Source: Pseudonocardiales bacterium (GTDB taxonomy: Bacteria; Actinomycetota; Actinomycetes; Mycobacteriales; Jatrophihabitantaceae). From it: 34,271 nucleotides of DNA. Positions 8,385 through 16,632 of this stretch are shown in pieces. The notes below the pieces were generated by a model. It worked only from the letters and a program-made list of their open reading frames with translations. It had not been told where the DNA came from and made no database searches. Positions within the stretch are counted from its first letter, which is position 1; each line of letters opens with the position of its first letter. A program made the translations under genes and the position numbers. The stretch lies in assembly GCA_003243915.1 (NCBI GenBank), contig QHCC01000041.1, positions 53,076-87,346 on the forward strand, read 5' to 3'.

Positions 8385-9218
8385 ATGAAGGTCCGGGTCG
8401 TGTTCGCGGCGGTACTGATTACCGCCTCGGCCTGTTCATCCGGCGCGGGCGGTCTGCGCATCAGCGCGGCAAGGTGCGCCGCCGTTACTCCTGCAAGGAC
8501 CGTCGGACACTCCACACTCGACCAGTGGATCGAGAACAGGCCCCTGTACGTGGCGCACCGAGGCGGCGACGCCGATTGGGTGGAGGGGACCAGCGCCGCG
8601 TACACGAAGGCAGCGGAGTGGAATCCCCAACTTGCCCTCGAAGTGCCCGTCTGGCGGACCTCCGACGGCGTGTGGGTAGTGTCGGAGAGCCCGACCACCG
8701 GCAGAGTGTTCGACCACGACTATGACATCCGCTCCAATACCTGGACGACGCTGTCGAAGTTGTCGACCAAGACCGGCGGTCATCGAATGGCGCGGCTCGT
8801 CGACGACATCCTGGTTCCCTACGGCCGGTCCCGCATTCTGTTCATCGACAACAAGTCCGACGCGCAGGTGAACACATTCTTCAATCTTCTCGATTCCTAC
8901 GCAGGCAATACCCGGTATGTGTCAAAGGGCTATTACCGTTCGATGAGCACAGCTGCCGAAGCCCGCAAGCGCGGCTACCTGACGTGGGGTTACTACTACG
9001 ACCGTGACATGACGAAATTCGCCGCGACGCAATCCCGATTCGACCTGTTGGGCTTGAGCTACTCCGCGCCCCTCTCGGACTTCGCAACGATGACCGCCAC
9101 CGGGAAACCAGTCATCGCGCACGTAATCGCGAGTCCGTTCTCAGCGGCCACAGCGTCGTGCAAGGGGGCCAGCGGCTTCATGGTGTCCGGCGTCAAGGAG
9201 GTCGTTCACAGGGCCTGA
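8385..9218 (+). CDS. GDPD-like phosphodiesterase-fold lipoprotein, catalytic residues altered
   Basis: The 277-residue protein begins with a lipoprotein signal ending in TASAC (Cys17), so it should be lipid-anchored outside the membrane. The rest resembles glycerophosphodiester phosphodiesterases: AHRGG (about 57-61) at the first catalytic His/Arg, VEGT in place of PENT, a LEVPVWRTSDGVWVV strand where the family has ExD...TxDGxxVV, and a later LFIDNKS strand. However, the metal-binding ExD reads E-V-P and the second catalytic His of the HD motif is replaced (VVSES). Activity is therefore doubtful; it may bind a ligand or act on something else. The ATG at 8385 is preferred over the TTG one codon earlier because a -10-like hexamer is six bases away. 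Confidence 0.75.
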   Translation: MKVRVVFAAVLITASACSSGAGGLRISAARCAAVTPARTVGHSTLDQWIENRPLYVAHRGGDADWVEGTSAAYTKAAEWNPQLALEVPVWRTSDGVWVVSESPTTGRVFDHDYDIRSNTWTTLSKLSTKTGGHRMARLVDDILVPYGRSRILFIDNKSDAQVNTFFNLLDSYAGNTRYVSKGYYRSMSTAAEARKRGYLTWGYYYDRDMTKFAATQSRFDLLGLSYSAPLSDFATMTATGKPVIAHVIASPFSAATASCKGASGFMVSGVKEVVHRA

Positions 9219-9364
9219 TCGAGAACTCTCGGGATCGTCGCTTCCTGGGAGGCCCCTAGGTAGCTGGCCCTGCACGCGTGGCGGTGGCAGTTGCTCGCGT
9301 GGTTGAAGCAGCCCGACGACGCCGGTCGTTCTTGCCGAATCGACGAGGCAGACAGCCGGATGAG

Positions 9365-10054
9365 TCATCCGCCCCCACCGGTCCCGAGTCCGGCGATGAG
9401 ATTGATGGTGGAGGCGAGGATCACGGCACCGAACAGGTAGGACAGCATGGCGTGGCGCAAGGCCGAATGGCGGATCGCGGGGGTCTGCAAGTCAGTGTCG
9501 GACACCTGGAAGGTCATGCCGATGGTGAATGCCAGGTAGGCGAAGTCGAGATAGCGAGGCTGAGCGTCCTGGTTGAAGTCCACGCCGCCGGCTTTGCCGG
9601 TGTAGTACAGCCGCGCGTAACGCAGCGTGAACAGGGTGTGCACGGTGAACCAGGACAGCGCGACGCTGGCCACGCCGAGTCCGGCGAGTAGGTCCTGCTG
9701 TGCGCCCTTGGCCGAGCTGGCCTGGATGAGCACGAAACCCACCGCGGCCAGGCTGGCCACGCTGGCGATCACCACAATGAGGTCGGTGCCGGCGTGCCCG
9801 GGGTCTTCGCGGGTCGCGTGGGTGGCTGTCGCTGATGAACTCATCGGGCGTATCGATAGCCACACCCAGACTGTGAAGATCAGCGCCGCGCCATCCCAAC
9901 CCGACAACGGCGCGTAGCCCCAGCTGCCTGCCAACCCGGTGGCCACCGCGCCTGCCAGCCCCCCGAGAACCATCACGGCGAACCTGGTGCGAGATCCGAT
10001 CGAAGCCCAAGCAGGCTCGCCGGTCGCGGGATTCTTGCTCTGTTGATCCGTCAT
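9365..10054 (-). CDS. DUF1345 integral membrane protein
   Basis: This 229-residue polytopic protein has about five hydrophobic helices and ends in the highly conserved DUF1345 signature: YARLYY, then PRYLDFAYLAFTIGMTFQVSDTD, then a helix with LSYLFGAVILASTINLIAGL. The family is widespread in bacteria, has no established function, and belongs to the inner membrane. The ATG at 10054 is the likely start because the hydrophobic core follows at a normal distance; the in-frame extension to 10105 adds 17 residues without support. It is convergent with the GDPD-like gene (about 145 bases between the stops) and seems to be a single-gene unit. Confidence 0.88.
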   Translation of the reverse strand: MTDQQSKNPATGEPAWASIGSRTRFAVMVLGGLAGAVATGLAGSWGYAPLSGWDGAALIFTVWVWLSIRPMSSSATATHATREDPGHAGTDLIVVIASVASLAAVGFVLIQASSAKGAQQDLLAGLGVASVALSWFTVHTLFTLRYARLYYTGKAGGVDFNQDAQPRYLDFAYLAFTIGMTFQVSDTDLQTPAIRHSALRHAMLSYLFGAVILASTINLIAGLGTGGGG

Positions 10055-10547
10055 AGGCTCAGTCAACCAAGCTGCCACTGCCAGCACCGGATCACGACCA
10101 GACATTCAGCGGTGGCGGCTCACAGCATCGGCTAAGCAAGAACACGGCACAACGGAGGCAGCGGCGGCATCCCTGGCGCAACCGAACGTGCGCACCGACG
10201 ACTACCGTGTCGACACTGGTCACCAATGTCCGCCCTGCTACCCGACTACTCAGATCGGACGGCTGACCGGGCGCTCAGCAGCGCTGGGTTGTGCGCCGGT
10301 CTGGACCCGGAGCCCAGACCGGACCGCTGGGCGGCTGCTTTGCGCACGTTTGCGACTCGGTCCACGACCATAGTCACGACCTGGAGGTCGGAGAATGGCG
10401 GCAGTTTGGAGCCTGTGGAGCGGGCAGTGCGTTGCCAGCGGGTGGGGGCGCCCGTGCGCGCAGAGACTGCTGGCGGATTGCTGGCGGTAGGCATTCAACT
10501 TCGCGCTTGCTGCTGGAGCCCAGCAACTACGGTAGCTTCGGTGGCCT
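10055..10547. other. Non-coding gap before tRNA-Ser
   Basis: This gap of about 490 bases separates the DUF1345 gene (minus) from the tRNA (plus) and should hold promoters for both. Open frames here have low-complexity composition, and some run straight through the tRNA, so I regard them as spurious. I see no repeat or second RNA gene. Confidence 0.5.
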
Positions 10548-10634
10548 GGAGGGCTCGCCTAGTGGCCGATGGCGGCGGTCTTGAAAACCGCTATGGGGTT
10601 ACACCCATCAAGGGTTCGAATCCCTTGCCCTCCG
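10548..10634 (+). tRNA. tRNA-Ser (anticodon UGA)
   Basis: An 87-base cloverleaf can be folded by eye. The acceptor stem GGAGGGC pairs with GCCCTCC (10627-10633), followed by discriminator G. The anticodon stem GCGGT/ACCGC closes the loop CTTGAAA with anticodon TGA at 10582-10584. A long class II variable arm (TGGG...CCCA) is typical of serine tRNAs, and the T arm is AAGGG-TTCGAAT-CCCTT. The 3' CCA is not encoded. It reads UCA and, by wobble, UCG/UCU codons. It stands alone; no integrase or duplicated 3' end is present nearby. Confidence 0.95.
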
Positions 10635-10905
10635 CCGAGAACTACTGGATCGCAGGTGGATGCCGGGGTCGCCGGCTGGTCAGTCAGCCCCACGTCATCC
10701 CTAAACGGTCGTGCGGCGACTGGATCGACGAAGAACATCGCTCCGTGCGCTGTGACACCATCGCCACCCTCGGGCTGCCGACACCCTTGATCCGATCGTC
10801 GCGCGCGTGAACGCCGATCCCATAGAGTCCGCCGGGGATAGCCCGGGACACTTCACGCGTGTCCTGGAACGTGTCGAGGCGCACGTCACCGAGGAGGAGG
10901 CGCGG

Positions 10906-11757
10906 ATGGCTCGGGTAGCGGTCACCGGTAGCAGTGGCAAGCTCGGGCGCGTCGTGGTCGAGCACCTGCAGGAGCACGGCTGGGACGTCGTCGCCCTGGA
11001 CCGGGCAGCTGCTGTGCGGGCCGGGATCGTGTCGAGCCAGGTCGACCTGACCGACTTCGGACAGGCCTGCGAGGCGATGGCCGGCATCGACGACCGGCAC
11101 GACGGGGTCGACGCTCTCGTCCACCTCGCGGCAGTCCCGGCTCCCGGCCTGCGGGCGAACGCGGCGACGTTCCACAACAACATGATCACGACGTACAACG
11201 TGTTCTCGGCGGCCTTGCGGGCAGGTGTCCGCAACATCGTCTGGGCCTCGAGTGAGACGGTCCTCGGCCTGCCCTTCGACGAAGCCCCGCCCTACGTGCC
11301 GGTCGACGAGGATTACCCGCCCCGCCCGAACAGCACTTACTCGCTCGTGAAGACCCTCGAGGAGGAGCTGGCGCGGCAGCTGTGCCGCTGGCATCCCGAC
11401 CTCAAGCTGCTCGGCCTGCGGTTCTCCAACGTGATGTATCCCGAGGACTACGACGAGTTCGCGTCCTTCGACGCGGACGCCCACCTGCGCAAGTGGAACC
11501 TGTGGGGCTATATCGATGCCCGCGACGGCGCGCAGGCGGTTCGCCGGGCCCTCGAGCACGACGGCACCGGCACTGATGTGTTCATCATCGCCAACGCCGA
11601 CACGGTGATGTCGCGCCCGAACGAAGAGCTCCTAGCCGAGGTGTTTCCCGGCGTGGCGCTCAAGCGTCCGGTCGGGCCGAACGAGACCCTGCTGTGCATC
11701 GACAAGGCCCGCCGGGTACTGGGCTACGAGCCGCAGTTCTCGTGGCGCGCCTCGTAG
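10906..11757 (+). CDS. NAD-dependent epimerase/dehydratase family protein
   Basis: The 283-residue extended SDR protein starts with the dinucleotide-binding loop VTGSSGKLGR (about 5-14). It carries the catalytic Ser in WASSETVLG and the catalytic Tyr/Lys in YSLVK. DLTDFGQ and VDALVHLAAVP mark the cofactor-binding strands. This matches sugar-nucleotide epimerases and uronate-dehydrogenase-like proteins. The ATG at 10906 is chosen because GGAGGAGG lies about nine bases before it and the Rossmann strand follows immediately; a GTG at 10807 would add a 33-residue unstructured stretch. It is convergent with the molybdoenzyme gene, only seven bases between the stops. The substrate is unknown. Confidence 0.9.
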   Translation: MARVAVTGSSGKLGRVVVEHLQEHGWDVVALDRAAAVRAGIVSSQVDLTDFGQACEAMAGIDDRHDGVDALVHLAAVPAPGLRANAATFHNNMITTYNVFSAALRAGVRNIVWASSETVLGLPFDEAPPYVPVDEDYPPRPNSTYSLVKTLEEELARQLCRWHPDLKLLGLRFSNVMYPEDYDEFASFDADAHLRKWNLWGYIDARDGAQAVRRALEHDGTGTDVFIIANADTVMSRPNEELLAEVFPGVALKRPVGPNETLLCIDKARRVLGYEPQFSWRAS

Positions 11758-11764
11758 GGGCGCC

Positions 11765-12763
11765 TCACTGCAACGGGAACGGGACCTGGACCCACCAGCG
11801 CCGGTGGTCGTGCTCGACCCGGGTCACCCACTTGACCCAGTGGTAGCCCCGCCGCCCTGGTACCACCAGCCGCGCCGGAGCTCCGTGTTCGGGGGACAAC
11901 GGCGTGCCGGATACGTCCACGGCCAGCAGCAGATCGTCGGTGAGCGGCAGCCGCCGTCGATACCCGGTCGCGCTGGTGACCTCGACGCTGCCCGTCGCAC
12001 CTGGCGGGAGCAGGGTGGACAGCCGCACGCCTGACCACTCCTGCCGCGACCACCAGCCACCGGTGCAGTCGAGGATCGCGCTGGTCCGCTCACCCACCGC
12101 GCGGATCTCCGCGACGCTCCATTCGCGTCGCACACCCCCGGACCGGACCGAGACCCGCCAGGAAGCCGAGTCGATCGACGGGATCTCATCCAACAGCCAC
12201 GACGTGGTCGGCATCCCGTCCGGCTTGCCCGAGGACCGTTCGTAGGACCCGCTCGCCCGACGCCTGGCCCCGGGTAGCGAGAGGCCGGCGGCGATCACCT
12301 CGAGCGCACCGTAACTGGCGGAGCCGGCTCCGAGCAGCAGCCCCATCCGCAGCAGGTTGCGACGCGACAGATCGGTCCTGCGCACCCGAGCCCGCCGATG
12401 CCGCACGTGCACCAGCAACGGCACCAACGCGAGCAGCGCCGCCGCGACATGGACCTGCAGGGCGCTCACGCCGGCGGCACCGATCAGCAGCCCGGTGCTG
12501 TGCGCCAAGCCGGTGGCCAACGCCGCCACGACCCCCGTCGCGAGGATCACGGACATCAGCTGGTCCGCCCGTCGCCGGCGCAACCCGCGCCGGACGATGA
12601 TCGACTTCCAGGGCACCAGCACCAACAGCGTCAGACCGAGCACGCCGTGCGCAATGACAACCAGGCCGACGGTTCCGCCACCGACAAGGAAGGTGGCCGC
12701 TCCGCTGGCCGCGGCCGCAGGCAGCAACACCAGCAATGCGAGGTTCGTCGCCCGACCGGCCAC
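11765..12763 (-). CDS. Membrane-anchored sulfite-oxidase-type molybdopterin oxidoreductase
   Basis: The 332-residue protein combines about four N-terminal membrane helices (residues 8-120, with several His residues in and near the helices) and a fifth around 138-162 with a C-terminal Mo-cofactor domain (about 185-332). The candidate molybdenum-ligating cysteine is Cys233 in [18 protein letters not shown], the core motif of the sulfite oxidase/YedY superfamily. [28 protein letters not shown] supplies the cofactor-binding His/Arg/Lys cluster. The catalytic domain would face outward, with the membrane part perhaps passing electrons. The GTG at 12763 is preceded by a -10-like hexamer six bases away. 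The gene is divergent from the hydrolase, 51 bases apart. The physiological substrate is not readable. Confidence 0.88.
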   Translation of the reverse strand: MAGRATNLALLVLLPAAAASGAATFLVGGGTVGLVVIAHGVLGLTLLVLVPWKSIIVRRGLRRRRADQLMSVILATGVVAALATGLAHSTGLLIGAAGVSALQVHVAAALLALVPLLVHVRHRRARVRRTDLSRRNLLRMGLLLGAGSASYGALEVIAAGLSLPGARRRASGSYERSSGKPDGMPTTSWLLDEIPSIDSASWRVSVRSGGVRREWSVAEIRAVGERTSAILDCTGGWWSRQEWSGVRLSTLLPPGATGSVEVTSATGYRRRLPLTDDLLLAVDVSGTPLSPEHGAPARLVVPGRRGYHWVKWVTRVEHDHRRWWVQVPFPLQ

Positions 12764-12769
12764 CGCCCA

Positions 12770-12775
12770 ACGATA
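12770..12775 (-). promoter_or_regulatory. Candidate -10 element for a leaderless transcript
   Basis: On the minus strand this reads TATCGT and ends six bases before the GTG of the molybdoenzyme gene. There is no ribosome binding site between. It lies within a 51-base divergent promoter region shared with the hydrolase gene. Confidence 0.4.
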
Positions 12776-12801
12776 GGCCCCGGCCCGAGGTGCCCGTGCG
12801 G

Positions 12802-12807
12802 CACAAT
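12802..12807 (+). promoter_or_regulatory. Candidate -10 element for a leaderless transcript
   Basis: CACAAT ends seven bases before the ATG at 12815 and matches the last four positions expected of a -10 hexamer. Another in-frame ATG at 12809 would lie inside the predicted untranscribed region, which favours 12815 as start. Confidence 0.35.
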
Positions 12808-12814
12808 CATGGCC

Positions 12815-13699
12815 ATGACGAGCATCGAGCTTTCCGACGGACGCTCCCTGGACGTGGACGTCTCCGGGCCTGACGGCGGTTTCCCGCTGGTGTTCCATCA
12901 CGGCACTCCCGGCTCGCTGCACCAGTTCCGCCTGATCCAGCGGGCTGCGCATGATCGCGGGCTGCGGTTGGTGACGTACTCGCGCCCCGGCTACGGCGCC
13001 TCGACCCGCCAGCCCGGGCGGCGGGTCGTCGATGCCGCCGCCGATGTAGCGGCGGTGCTGGCACATCTCGGGGCCCCGCGCTGCGTCGCCGCGGGATGGT
13101 CCGGGGGAGGCCCCCATGCGCTGGCCAGCGGTGCCCGGCTCGGCAAGCAGGTGGCCGGCGTCCTCGTCATCGCCGGGGTCGCCCCGTCCGACGCGCCGGA
13201 CCTGAACTTCCTCGACGGGATGGGCGAGCAGAACGTCATCGAGTTCGGGCTGGCGATCGAGGGCGAGGCGGCGATCCGGCCCAACCACGAGGCCGAGGCT
13301 GTGGGGCTGCGCGACACCGACGCCGCCGGCCTGATCGAAGGCATGGCCACCCTGCTGCCCGACGTCGATCGCGCGGTGCTCACCGCCGAGTTCGGCGAGG
13401 ATCTGGCCGCCAACTTCGCCGAGGGGTTGAGCCTCGGCGTGGACGGCTGGGTCGACGACGATCTCGCGTTCGCCGCCCCGTGGGGCTTCGCGCCGGCCGA
13501 GGTGGCGGTACCCACATTCGTGTGGCAGGGCAGCGAGGATCTCATGGTGCCGTTCGCCCACGGCCAGTGGCTCGCAGCGAACCTCCCCGGTGCGACGGCA
13601 CACCTGGAGCAGGGGCAGGGCCACCTGTCGATCGCGCTCGGCGCGCTCGATCAGATGCTCGACGAACTCCTGACGGCTGTCGACGCCCGGATAGCGTGA
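12815..13699 (+). CDS. Alpha/beta hydrolase
   Basis: The 294-residue enzyme shows the oxyanion-hole HHGTPGS (28-34), the nucleophile elbow GWSGGG with Ser96, an acid residue at Asp242 (QGSEDLMVP) and the catalytic His270 (GQGHLS). A cap region lies between about 130 and 220. It belongs to the lipase/epoxide-hydrolase-like branch; ester, lactone or haloalkane-type substrates are possible and I cannot choose. The ATG at 12815 is preferred over that at 12809 because of promoter spacing. It is transcribed away from the molybdoenzyme gene, and the PfkB kinase gene follows 72 bases downstream. Confidence 0.92.
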   Translation: MTSIELSDGRSLDVDVSGPDGGFPLVFHHGTPGSLHQFRLIQRAAHDRGLRLVTYSRPGYGASTRQPGRRVVDAAADVAAVLAHLGAPRCVAAGWSGGGPHALASGARLGKQVAGVLVIAGVAPSDAPDLNFLDGMGEQNVIEFGLAIEGEAAIRPNHEAEAVGLRDTDAAGLIEGMATLLPDVDRAVLTAEFGEDLAANFAEGLSLGVDGWVDDDLAFAAPWGFAPAEVAVPTFVWQGSEDLMVPFAHGQWLAANLPGATAHLEQGQGHLSIALGALDQMLDELLTAVDARIA

Positions 13700-13771
13700 C
13701 GACCAGGACGCTCGCGGTTTCCATCCGGCCAGGGTCACTGGTCCGGCGCGAGCGAGATCGGAGAGTTCACG

Positions 13772-14788
13772 GTGGTTGACGGCCGTGCTGCGGGGTATTC
13801 GCCCACGGTGACGGTGATAGGCGAGGCTCTCGTCGACCTGGTCGCCGCGGGCAAGCGAGGTGACTTCCACGCCTCGCCCGGCGGGAGTCCGTTCAACGTG
13901 GCGATCGGCCTGGCGCGCCTCGGTCATCGGACGTCGCTGATGGCGCGGCTGTCGGACACGGCGTTCGGCGGGATCCTTCGCGACCACGCAGCGGCCGAGG
14001 GCATAGATCTGACGGCGGCCCCGCACGCGATCGAAGCGACCACGCTCGCCGTCGTCTCGATGGACGCCGACGCCCAGGCGAGCTACGACTTCTACGTCGA
14101 CGGCACTGCTGACTGGCAGTGGACCGCTGCCGAGACCGCCCGGGTACCCGTCGAGACGGCTCTGCTGCACTTCGGCTCGATTGCCTCCTGGACAGCTCCC
14201 GGGGACGAGCACATCCTGGCCATCGTGACCGAACTGCACCGCCGCGGACGCGTGCTCGTCAGCTACGACCCGAATGTCCGCCCGAAGCTGCTGGGTGACC
14301 CGGCGCGCGCCCGCCGGCTGATCGAACAGTGTGTCGCCGTCGCACACGTCGTGAAGGCCAGCCGCGAGGATGTCCAGTGGCTCTACCCAGGCATGTCCAT
14401 CGAGCAGGTAAGTACGCACTGGGCTGGACTCGGTGCAGCGCTCGTGCTCGTCACCGATGGCGCCGACGGCGCGCACGCGTTCCGTGCAGGGTGCGCGCCC
14501 ATCGCCCGCCCCGGCCGCCGAGTCGACGTGGTCGACACGGTGGGAGCCGGGGATGCGTTCACGGCGGGCCTGCTGAGCGCTTTCCTGCGGCGTGGGGTGC
14601 TCACCCCCGAGCACCTGGCCCGCTGCACCACCGAGACGGTGGGCGCGGCCGTCGACGACGCCGTGCTGGTCTCGGCGCTCACCTGCCGGCGCGTCGGCGC
14701 CGATCCGCCACGGGCCCTCGCTCGATCGACCGACCGGGCCGGTGCACCATTGTCGGTTCAGGATCTTCGATTCGCCGATCGGTCCTGA
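13772..14788 (+). CDS. PfkB-family carbohydrate kinase (fructokinase-like)
   Basis: The 338-residue protein matches the ribokinase/fructokinase fold. The N-terminal VIGEALVDLV is followed by the substrate loop PGGSPFNVAIGLARLG (37-52). SYDPNVRP (164-171) and the second PfkB signature DTVGAGDAFTAGLL (255-268) carry the anion hole and catalytic base Asp261. It should phosphorylate a sugar such as fructose or a related ketose with ATP in the cytosol. The GTG start has GGAGAG seven bases upstream. The last 40 residues after the kinase core are basic and probably disordered. The gene is on the same strand as the preceding hydrolase but no pathway link is evident. Confidence 0.92.
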   Translation: MVDGRAAGYSPTVTVIGEALVDLVAAGKRGDFHASPGGSPFNVAIGLARLGHRTSLMARLSDTAFGGILRDHAAAEGIDLTAAPHAIEATTLAVVSMDADAQASYDFYVDGTADWQWTAAETARVPVETALLHFGSIASWTAPGDEHILAIVTELHRRGRVLVSYDPNVRPKLLGDPARARRLIEQCVAVAHVVKASREDVQWLYPGMSIEQVSTHWAGLGAALVLVTDGADGAHAFRAGCAPIARPGRRVDVVDTVGAGDAFTAGLLSAFLRRGVLTPEHLARCTTETVGAAVDDAVLVSALTCRRVGADPPRALARSTDRAGAPLSVQDLRFADRS

Positions 14789-14902
14789 CGCGGATCGCCG
14801 GTCGCTTCGCTAGTTGGGCCGGGCAGGCAACCGAAGGTCCTCCGTCTGCGTCCTGTTAGTGCGTACCCGTCTGAGTATGCAAACCGGGGCTTGATCAGTC
14901 CC

Positions 14903-14913
14903 CCTGTGACAGG
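14903..14913 (+). promoter_or_regulatory. Small palindrome overlapping the ribosome binding site
   Basis: CCTGT-G-ACAGG is a perfect 5-1-5 inverted repeat whose right arm runs into the AGGAG ribosome binding site of the secreted repeat protein gene at 14922. It could be an operator. A one-base loop is too tight for an efficient RNA hairpin, so chance is quite possible. Confidence 0.25.
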
Positions 14914-14921
14914 AGCAGCAC

Positions 14922-15731
14922 GTGACGACGCAGTCGCCAATCCTCTCGAACCTGACGTCTCTGCATCGGTTGCATCGCCTCGTCGCCGGCGGCGCCGCAG
15001 TGCTTGCCGCCGCGGTCGGGCTGATCCTGGCAGCGCCAGGTCAATCGAACGCGGTGACCCCGAACCCGGCGTTGACCGGACACCTGGATTCGGTCACCGC
15101 CCTGCCCGGACAGGTGAAGCTCAGCGGCTGGGCCGCCGACACCGCGACGCCCCGGGTACCGATCAACGTCAGCTACTCCGTCGGTTCCGGCGCCGGAGCC
15201 CACACCGGTGCCGCGCGAGCACATGATCTGCGTACCGATGTAGGGCAGGCTTTCCCGAACCTGGGCAACTACCACGGGTTCACCGTGACCGTCTACGTGA
15301 GCCCGGGTACGTATCCGGTCTGCGCCTGGGCACTCGATCCGACCGGCGGCCCCAGCCGGCCGATCGGCTGCCAGACGGCGCGAGTACCCGTAGACCGTTC
15401 CGCCCGCGGTCACCTCGACGTCGTACGGTCGATCGGTGCCAACCACATCCAGGTCGCCGGCTGGGCCGTCGACGACGACACCGTTACCACGCCGGTAAGT
15501 GTCGGGATCTACCTCGGCGGTACGGCCGGTCACGCCTACTCGGCGGTCTCCGCCACGGCCAACCAGTCCCGGCCCGACGTCGCGGCGGTGTTTCCCGCCA
15601 TCGGACCCAACCACGGGTTCAGTGCCACGATCGCGGCGCGCCCCGGCACCTTCCCGGTTTGCGTGTACGCGAACGACAGCTACATCTTCGGCGCTGCCAC
15701 CCTCCTGGGCTGCCTGAACGTCACTGTCTGA
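14922..15731 (+). CDS. Secreted protein with two tandem GW-type repeats
   Basis: The 269-residue protein has a twin-hydrophobic signal region (about 20-44) and then two homologous modules, residues about 53-155 and 163-268. Each module has the order GHLD-V, GWAxD, a beta strand, an R-x-DV-x-x-x-FP step, N-x-HGF, PGT-x-PVC and a closing GC-x-x-x-V. One Cys pair per module (Cys134/Cys150 and Cys247/Cys264) probably forms a disulfide. This module type is common at the ends of actinobacterial secreted hydrolases; here it stands alone, so the protein may be a wall- or glycan-binding factor. The GTG start has AGGAG six bases upstream. The lipoprotein gene is convergent, with stops 11 bases apart. 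Confidence 0.85.
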   Translation: MTTQSPILSNLTSLHRLHRLVAGGAAVLAAAVGLILAAPGQSNAVTPNPALTGHLDSVTALPGQVKLSGWAADTATPRVPINVSYSVGSGAGAHTGAARAHDLRTDVGQAFPNLGNYHGFTVTVYVSPGTYPVCAWALDPTGGPSRPIGCQTARVPVDRSARGHLDVVRSIGANHIQVAGWAVDDDTVTTPVSVGIYLGGTAGHAYSAVSATANQSRPDVAAVFPAIGPNHGFSATIAARPGTFPVCVYANDSYIFGAATLLGCLNVTV

Positions 15732-15742
15732 CGCTGGTGACG

Positions 15743-16474
15743 TCAGGGGGTGGAGATGATCTGCCGTGTCGAGGTCGCCCGGCCGTAGATGGCTCCCGAG
15801 CCGTACGCCGGGTCGAGATGACCCTCGGTCTGTCTGGTGGTCGTCAACGTGAGCGGGCAGCTATCCGCCCGCGTGGGCCCGGTCGGCGACGATGCCGGCC
15901 GGGCCACGATCGAGTGCGCAGCGATGCTGACGCTCGAGTACCCCGGCGCGACGTCGATGCTGCCACCCAGGACGCATGGGCCGGCCCATCCCACGGTGAT
16001 CGCTCCTGGGGCCGCGCCACCGTCGATGCTCACCGTCACGGTGTCGTGACTCCGTGAGAACGTGGCACCGGCGGACGGGTTGGACATATGCACCGGCGCG
16101 GCGAGTGCGACCGTCGAGTTGGGCGCAGACGTGTCGTCCGGGCCGCGCTTGAACGCGATCGTCACCACGGTGCCGGCCGCCCGGACCCCGTCCAGCTTGC
16201 CGAGGTAGGCGATATTGCCGAGCACCGTGCTCTTGCGCAGCCGAACCGACGACGTCGCGCTGGTGGCCACCAGGCTGTCGGCCTTACCGAGCTTCACGTA
16301 GGTCAGCGTCCCGACGTTCAGCGTCACCTCGACCTGAGCACCGGATCCGCCTTCGGCTACGGTCACCGCGATCGCGGCGCGAAGCCCGCCGGTGCGGATC
16401 TTCGTCGAATCGACCGATGAGCATCCGTCAGCGACGAGTAGGCAGCAAGCGCCCACGAGCAGGGTTCGCCACAT
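15743..16474 (-). CDS. Hypothetical lipoprotein
   Basis: The 243-residue protein starts with a short signal sequence ending in the lipobox VADGC (Cys18), so it should be anchored outside the membrane. The mature part is rich in Ser, Thr, Val and Gly with alternating beta-strand patterns (VEVTLNVGTLTYVKLG, TVVTIAFKRGPDD, DTVTVSIDGGAAPGAITVGW), suggesting an immunoglobulin-like beta sandwich. I do not recognise a named family. It follows the coupled surface-glycan operon on the same strand after 158 bases, so it may belong to the same envelope programme, but its own promoter is likely. Confidence 0.7.
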   Translation of the reverse strand: MWRTLLVGACCLLVADGCSSVDSTKIRTGGLRAAIAVTVAEGGSGAQVEVTLNVGTLTYVKLGKADSLVATSATSSVRLRKSTVLGNIAYLGKLDGVRAAGTVVTIAFKRGPDDTSAPNSTVALAAPVHMSNPSAGATFSRSHDTVTVSIDGGAAPGAITVGWAGPCVLGGSIDVAPGYSSVSIAAHSIVARPASSPTGPTRADSCPLTLTTTRQTEGHLDPAYGSGAIYGRATSTRQIISTP

Positions 16475-16632
16475 GGTGAATTCCGATCGACGGCCACGGC
16501 AGCGAGCAAACTAACACGTTCAACGGCTCGGCCGACCGGCCGTGTCCGACGTCAGCGACGGACGGAGGCAGGACCGTCGCTCCCCGCGCAAGAAGATCTG
16601 GCGGAGGGCGCGTGGAGAGGGTTGTCGTCCAA

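Noticed and set aside
10548-10634. tRNA-Ser as an integration (att) site
   Set aside because: There is no integrase gene and no second copy of the tRNA 3' end in the window, so no sign of an integrated element.
10226-10810. A 194-codon plus-strand open frame passing through the tRNA gene
   Set aside because: It reads through a clear tRNA cloverleaf and has random-like composition.
11765-14614. A 949-codon open frame on the minus strand running through the hydrolase and PfkB genes
   Set aside because: Only its 3' third (11765-12763) is protein-like (the molybdoenzyme). The rest is antisense to two well-supported genes and has the H/R/G-rich composition of high-GC shadow frames.
14890-14913. 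Hairpin GGGGCT...AGTCCCC as a riboswitch or terminator before the GW-repeat protein
   Set aside because: The stem needs a bulge and is short; there is no conserved aptamer-like architecture.
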